Part shown: positions 30,597 to 33,857 of the stretch, in pieces
How the letters are laid out: each line of letters starts with the position of its first letter
Position numbering within the stretch: the stretch's first letter is position 1
Assembly (NCBI GenBank): GCA_964344215.1
Contig: CAYFMP010000039.1
Location: forward strand, 1 to 33,857
DNA: 33,857 nucleotides
From: CAYFMP01 sp964344215
Lineage (GTDB): Bacteria; Pseudomonadota; Alphaproteobacteria; Rhodospirillales; Casp-alpha2
Reading direction: 5' to 3'
The notes under the pieces: generated by a model
What the model was told of the DNA's origin: nothing
The model's database searches: none
The model's input: the letters and a program-made list of their open reading frames with translations, nothing else
Position numbers and translations under genes: made by a program

Positions 30597-30732
30597 ATAT
30601 TTTATTTGTGATAATAATTTAATTTACAAATTTTTTTAATCATATATAATTTTTTCACTTAATATTAATGTATAATATGCTGAATTGGCCGGTTGCCGCG
30701 GCTTGACCGTCGAGGAACGAGGGAACGCCCGC
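30597..30732. promoter_or_regulatory. AT-rich divergent promoter island between arsC and the sulfite reductase operon
   Basis: About 100 bases (30590-30680) are strikingly AT-rich in a GC-rich genome. For the + operon a perfect -10 TATAAT lies at 30671-30676 and overlaps the dyad ATATT-N7-AATAT (30662-30678), a candidate operator; the -35 is unclear. For arsC a TTGTAA / AATAAA pair with a 17-base spacer can be placed on the - strand at about 30604-30632. No gene was seen here. Confidence 0.5.
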
Positions 30733-31050
30733 ATGGGATTGCAGATGATTACCGCGAACCGTTTGAACGACGGCCGCGTCGTTTTCCTGGTCGCGGATGG
30801 CGGTTGGACGGAAACGATCGCCGACGGCCGCGTCATCGACACCGCCGATGACGTCGAGACGGCGATCGCCGCCGTGCAATCACGGCAAGACGGAGTCGTG
30901 GTCGTCGATCCTTACGCGATCGAAGTGGAGGGCGACGGCGAGCGCCTCCAGCCGGTCAGTTACCGCGAACGGATTCGTGCCTTCGGCCCGTCGAGCCACC
31001 CGCAGTTCGGCCGCCCGGGCGGCGGCCGCGGCCGAGCGGAACCCGGATAA
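30733..31050 (+). CDS. DUF2849 protein of the sulfite reductase operon
   Basis: A small 105-residue protein of family DUF2849, found beside sulfite reductase in alphaproteobacteria. The N-terminal TANRLNDGRVVFLVADGGW, the middle VVVVDPYAIEVEGDGERLQP and the YRERIRAFGPS end match the family, from memory. ATG at 30733 has AGGGAA about eight bases upstream; another Met follows four codons later. The next gene starts after 10 bases. Its biochemical role is not known; genomic association suggests a role in assimilatory sulfite reduction or in supplying the siroheme enzyme. Confidence 0.85.
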   Translation: MGLQMITANRLNDGRVVFLVADGGWTETIADGRVIDTADDVETAIAAVQSRQDGVVVVDPYAIEVEGDGERLQPVSYRERIRAFGPSSHPQFGRPGGGRGRAEPG

Positions 31051-31060
31051 GGAGCTGGAC

Positions 31061-32731
31061 ATGTACCGTTACGACAAGATCGACCGCGAACTGGTCCACC
31101 AACGGGTCGAGCAGTTCCGCGAGCAGGTCGCGAGACGCTTGAGTGGCGAACTGACGGAAGACGAATTCAAGCCCTTGAGGTTGATGAACGGCCTCTACCT
31201 GCAGCTTCACGCCTATATGCTCAGGGTCGGCATCCCCTACGGCATGCTCTCTTCAGAGCAACTTCGTAAGTTGGCCTCGATCGCACGACGCTACGACAAG
31301 GGGTACGGCCATTTCACGACCCGTCAGTGCTTGCAGTTCAATTGGCCGAAGCTGGAAGAGACGCCCGACATCCTGGCCGAACTGGCCGAGGTCGATATGC
31401 ACGCCATTCAAACCAGCGGCAATTCGATCCGCAACGTCACCGCCGACCAATTCGCCGGCGCCGCGCTCGACGAGATCGAGGATTCGCGGATCTGGGCCGA
31501 GATCATTCGTCAGTGGTCGGCCCTGCACCCCGAGTTCTCGTTCCTGCCGCGCAAGTTCAAGATCGCCGTCACCGGTTCCGAGAGCGACCGTACGGCCGTC
31601 CGCTTCCACGACATCGGCATCGCCATGGTGCGCAACGCCGACGGTGAAACCGGTTGCGAGATCATGGTCGGCGGTGGCCAGGGGCGGACCCCGATGATCG
31701 CCCAGACGATCCGCGAGTTCCTCCCCGAACGCCACCTGCTTTCGTATCTGGAGGCGATCCTGCGCATCTACAACCTGATGGGTCGGCGCGACAACAAGTA
31801 CAAGGCGCGGATCAAGATCCTGGTCTACGAGCTCGGCATCGAGGACCTCAAGCAACTGGTCGAGGACGAATGGGCCGAGATCAAGGACGGCCCGTTGCAA
31901 TTGCCGGCCGAAGAGATCGAGCGGATCACCGCGCACTTCTCGCCGCCGCCGTACGAGGCCCTGGCCGCCGAGACGCCGGAGTTGGAAACGCGCATGACCG
32001 CCGACCCGGACTTCGCCATGTGGGTCGAGACCAATACGGTGGCCCACAAACAGCCCGGCTACGCCATCGTCAACCTGTCGCTCAAACCGGTCGGCGGCGC
32101 CACCGGCGACGCCACGGCCGACCAGATGGAAGCGATCGCCGATCTGGCCGAGACCTACAGCTACGACGAGTTGCGCGTCACCCACGAACAGAACCTAGTC
32201 TTCGCCCACGTCAAGCGAAGCGAACTGTACGAACTGTGGCTGGAACTCCGCGACATCGGTCTGGCCACGCCCAACATCAACCTGATGGGCGACATCATCT
32301 GCTGCCCGGGGCTCGACTACTGCGCGCTGGCCAACGCCCGATCGATCCCGGTCGCCCAACGTGTCTCAAGGCGTTTCGCCGACCTCAAGCGCCAGCACGA
32401 CATCGGCGAGCTGCGCCTGAAGATTTCCGGCTGCATCAACGCCTGCGGCCATCACCACATCGGCCACATCGGCATCCTCGGCGTCGATCGCAAGGGCGAG
32501 GAGTACTACCAGATCACGCTCGGCGGCAGCCCGTCGGACGATGCCGCCATCGGCAACATCGTCGGCCCGGCGTTTTCGTCGGAAGACGTCGTCGATGCGG
32601 TCGAAACCGTCGTCGAGACCTATCTCGAACTGCGTCTCGTCGGCGAACGCTTCCTGGACACCTACCGGCGCCTCGGCCTCGAGCCGTTCAAGGCCCGCCT
32701 TTACCCGGAGCGACAAGATGCCGCTGCTTAA
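31061..32731 (+). CDS. cysI: Nitrite/sulfite reductase, siroheme hemoprotein
   Basis: Assimilatory sulfite or nitrite reductase hemoprotein of 556 residues, two NIR_SIR ferredoxin-like/half-domain repeats. The cluster-siroheme Cys residues are visible as CCPGLDYC (C-x5-C on ICCPGLDYC) and SGCINACGHHHIGHIG (C-x3-C). NGLYLQLHAYMLRVGIPYG and RQCLQFNWPK are the N-terminal substrate/siroheme segments, and TSGNSIRNVTADQFAG is the canonical TSGNS/xRN loop. ATG at 31061 has AAGGAG six bases upstream. No CysJ flavoprotein is in the window, so reduced ferredoxin is a likely electron donor. The sulfite assignment rests on its DUF2849 and DUF934 neighbours. Confidence 0.92.
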   Translation: MYRYDKIDRELVHQRVEQFREQVARRLSGELTEDEFKPLRLMNGLYLQLHAYMLRVGIPYGMLSSEQLRKLASIARRYDKGYGHFTTRQCLQFNWPKLEETPDILAELAEVDMHAIQTSGNSIRNVTADQFAGAALDEIEDSRIWAEIIRQWSALHPEFSFLPRKFKIAVTGSESDRTAVRFHDIGIAMVRNADGETGCEIMVGGGQGRTPMIAQTIREFLPERHLLSYLEAILRIYNLMGRRDNKYKARIKILVYELGIEDLKQLVEDEWAEIKDGPLQLPAEEIERITAHFSPPPYEALAAETPELETRMTADPDFAMWVETNTVAHKQPGYAIVNLSLKPVGGATGDATADQMEAIADLAETYSYDELRVTHEQNLVFAHVKRSELYELWLELRDIGLATPNINLMGDIICCPGLDYCALANARSIPVAQRVSRRFADLKRQHDIGELRLKISGCINACGHHHIGHIGILGVDRKGEEYYQITLGGSPSDDAAIGNIVGPAFSSEDVVDAVETVVETYLELRLVGERFLDTYRRLGLEPFKARLYPERQDAAA

Positions 32732-33242
32732 ACGGGGCAAACTGATCGACGATCCCTGGACCCACATTCCCGACGAAGTGGCGATTCCGGCGTCGGGGCC
32801 GGTCATCGTCAGTCTCGATCGTTGGCAGAACGAGCGCCAGGCCCTGCTCAAACGCAACCATCCCATCGGCATCCGCCTCAAGGCCGGACAGGTGCCGTCG
32901 GAAGTGGCCGACGACCTCGACCGTTTCGATGTCGTCGCCCTGCCGTTCCCGGCCTTCACCGACGGCCGTTCGTATTCCAACGCGCGGCGATTGCGCGAGC
33001 GCCACGGCTATACGGGGGAAGTCCGCGCCGTCGGCCACGTGCTCCGCGACCAATACCTGTTCCTGCGCCGCTGTGGGTTCGACGCGCTCGAGGTCCGCGA
33101 GGGCGAGACCGAGGCGGACTGGAAACGCGCCACCGGCGTCATCGGCGTCGCCTATCAGCCGGCCGCCGACCGCATGCAAACCGCCCGCTCGCTGCGCCGG
33201 AAGCGTGAAGCGGCGGCGGCGAAGAAAGAGGCGGTCGGGTAG
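32718..33242 (+). CDS. DUF934 protein of the sulfite reductase operon
   Basis: A 174-residue cytosolic protein of the DUF934 family, which regularly follows cysI in alpha- and betaproteobacteria. Typical segments are VIVSLDRWQNERQALLKRN, ALPFPAFTDGRSYSNARRLR and LRDQYLFLRRCGFDAL, with a charged Lys/Arg/Ala-rich C-terminus. ATG at 32718 overlaps the reductase gene by 14 bases and has GGAG seven bases upstream, which implies translational coupling. It has been called a possible oxidoreductase in databases, but the activity is not established. Confidence 0.9.
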   Translation: MPLLKRGKLIDDPWTHIPDEVAIPASGPVIVSLDRWQNERQALLKRNHPIGIRLKAGQVPSEVADDLDRFDVVALPFPAFTDGRSYSNARRLRERHGYTGEVRAVGHVLRDQYLFLRRCGFDALEVREGETEADWKRATGVIGVAYQPAADRMQTARSLRRKREAAAAKKEAVG

Positions 33243-33341
33243 GGTGCTCCGGCGCGAAAGGCAGTCTTGCGACACCGTCGCGTCGCTCAACTCATGAGCG
33301 GTCCGCTGACCCATGCGATGCTCGGAATACGGTAAATTATC

Positions 33342-33425
33342 TTGACATTAGTGAACAAAACATGTATCTAGGCACCAGTGATCAGGACACGTGTGTCCGG
33401 AGCCCGCCGGCGGGTTTGTCGTTTT
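33342..33425 (+). promoter_or_regulatory. Candidate promoter with downstream palindromes
   Basis: TTGACA (33342-33347), 17 bases, then TATCTA (33365-33370), read on the + strand. Downstream are the perfect 6+6 dyad GGACAC-GT-GTGTCC (33385-33398) and the self-complementary CCCGCCGGCGGG (33402-33413) followed by TTTGTCGTTTT. A short transcript of about 40-60 bases with a terminator end is possible, but no protein-coding gene starts here. Confidence 0.35.
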
Positions 33426-33498
33426 CAAGGCGTGACGCGCACGGCGGCACCCCGACGCGGGAACATGGCGAGCTTGACGGGAAGGCGGCGGCGCATGG

Positions 33499-33857
33499 TC
33501 ACGGCAGCTCGCGGACGACGCGAAGGCCCCGGTCGTTGGCGGCGCTGTCGGCATAAAACCGGCTGAACCGGCTGCCGCCCCTGGCCACCCGCAGCTTGCA
33601 ATCGCCTTGCAGCCGGGCCGAGCCGTCGGTGGTCGCGCCGTCGTAGGTCTCGTTCCAGCAGTCCTCGGCCCACTCGTAGAGGCTGCCGGCGACGTCGTAG
33701 AGGCCGAACGGGTTGGCCGGGTAGGCGCCGGCCCGCCTGAGGCCGCTAATCCCGATATGCGGGCCGCAGTTCTTGCAGTTGGCGTGGTCGCGCTCGAACC
33801 GCTCGCCCCACCAGAACCGCGTCGTCGTGCCGCCGCGCGCCGCGTACTCCCACTCGG
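33499..33857 (-). CDS. Formylglycine-generating enzyme (SUMF1)-family protein, C-terminal end
   Basis: The 119 residues visible at the window edge are the C-terminal end of an FGE-sulfatase (SUMF1) domain; the start lies beyond 33857. EWEYAARGG, ANPFGLYDVAGSLYEWAEDC, LRVARGGSRFSRF and NDRGLRVVRELP correspond to the family motifs E-W-E-Y-A-A-R-G, NxxGLYDMxGNxxEW, RGGSW and GFR. FGE converts a sulfatase Cys to formylglycine; many bacterial homologues instead are hypothetical or act in other modifications. Cys residues NCKNC and EDC are present but the catalytic pair is not proven from a fragment. It points toward the sulfite reductase operon, but convergently, with a 256-base gap. Confidence 0.85.
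   Translation of the reverse strand, partial: EWEYAARGGTTTRFWWGERFERDHANCKNCGPHIGISGLRRAGAYPANPFGLYDVAGSLYEWAEDCWNETYDGATTDGSARLQGDCKLRVARGGSRFSRFYADSAANDRGLRVVRELP

Noticed and set aside
33350..33366. A possible alphaproteobacterial LexA box (GAAC-N7-GAAC) near 33352
   Set aside because: The second half reads GTAT and matches only two of four positions, so the site fails the consensus.
1..33857. tRNA, rRNA and CRISPR arrays
   Set aside because: No cloverleaf-like gene, rRNA-like segment or regularly spaced direct repeats were noticed on either strand. The only tandem repeat found is the PAS-coding one. No covariance search was possible.

Overview
The window is GC-rich, densely coded DNA with short intergenic gaps. 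It looks chromosomal and most like an alphaproteobacterium, plausibly Rhodospirillales-like. Supporting signs are the DUF2849 - sulfite reductase - DUF934 arrangement, a liv-type ABC operon with an appended hydrolase, a serine-glyoxylate aminotransferase, and many stop/start overlaps (ATGA, ATGGCTGA). The taxonomic call is inference from gene content; no rRNA or tRNA gene was seen.

Layout. (1) 1-2552, + strand: the C-terminal two thirds of an RND efflux permease cut by the window edge, then an ICMT-family methyltransferase. (2) 2625-5499, - strand: a TetR regulator, a YciI-like protein and 3-methyladenine DNA glycosylase I in one run, preceded by a DAO-family FAD oxidoreductase. (3) 5500-6142: no intact gene. 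It holds a ~264-bp imperfect inverted-repeat element with TA at both ends (MITE-like) and the 5' end of a broken IS481-type transposase gene. (4) 6143-12938, - strand: an MFS transporter and a complete branched-chain-amide-type ABC system (binding protein, two permeases, two ATPases) with a translationally close alpha/beta hydrolase. Divergent from it (13060-15090, +) is a leuCD-type dehydratase pair with non-canonical LeuD residues. (5) 15188-18484, +: an orphan phage-terminase-small-subunit-like protein with its own near-consensus promoter, then a soluble hybrid-less histidine kinase with five PAS domains, three of them recent tandem copies. (6) 18497-23483, -: a four-gene run coding for a LuxR-type regulator whose receiver lacks the phosphoacceptor Asp, a phosphoribulokinase-like P-loop kinase, a hotdog thioesterase and a TcuA-like flavoprotein; a serine-glyoxylate aminotransferase lies just upstream. 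(7) 23703-28358, -: a GldA/GldF/GldG/DUF4340 ABC export-type operon of unknown substrate, with a perfect 9+9 palindrome upstream. (8) 28502-30476, -: arsenate reductase, a dCMP-deaminase-family protein and an ACR3 arsenite exporter, each overlapping the next by ATGA. (9) 30733-33242, +: DUF2849, siroheme sulfite/nitrite reductase and DUF934, fired from an AT-rich divergent promoter island. (10) 33499-33857, -: the C-terminal end of a formylglycine-generating-enzyme-family protein.

How the parts fit. The ABC importer, hydrolase and leuCD pair share a divergent control region and may serve uptake and breakdown of one carbon source. The PRK-like/pseudo-receiver operon beside serine-glyoxylate aminotransferase is the best candidate for an undescribed regulatory or metabolic module. 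The ars cluster and the sulfite-reductase cluster diverge from one AT-rich spacer.
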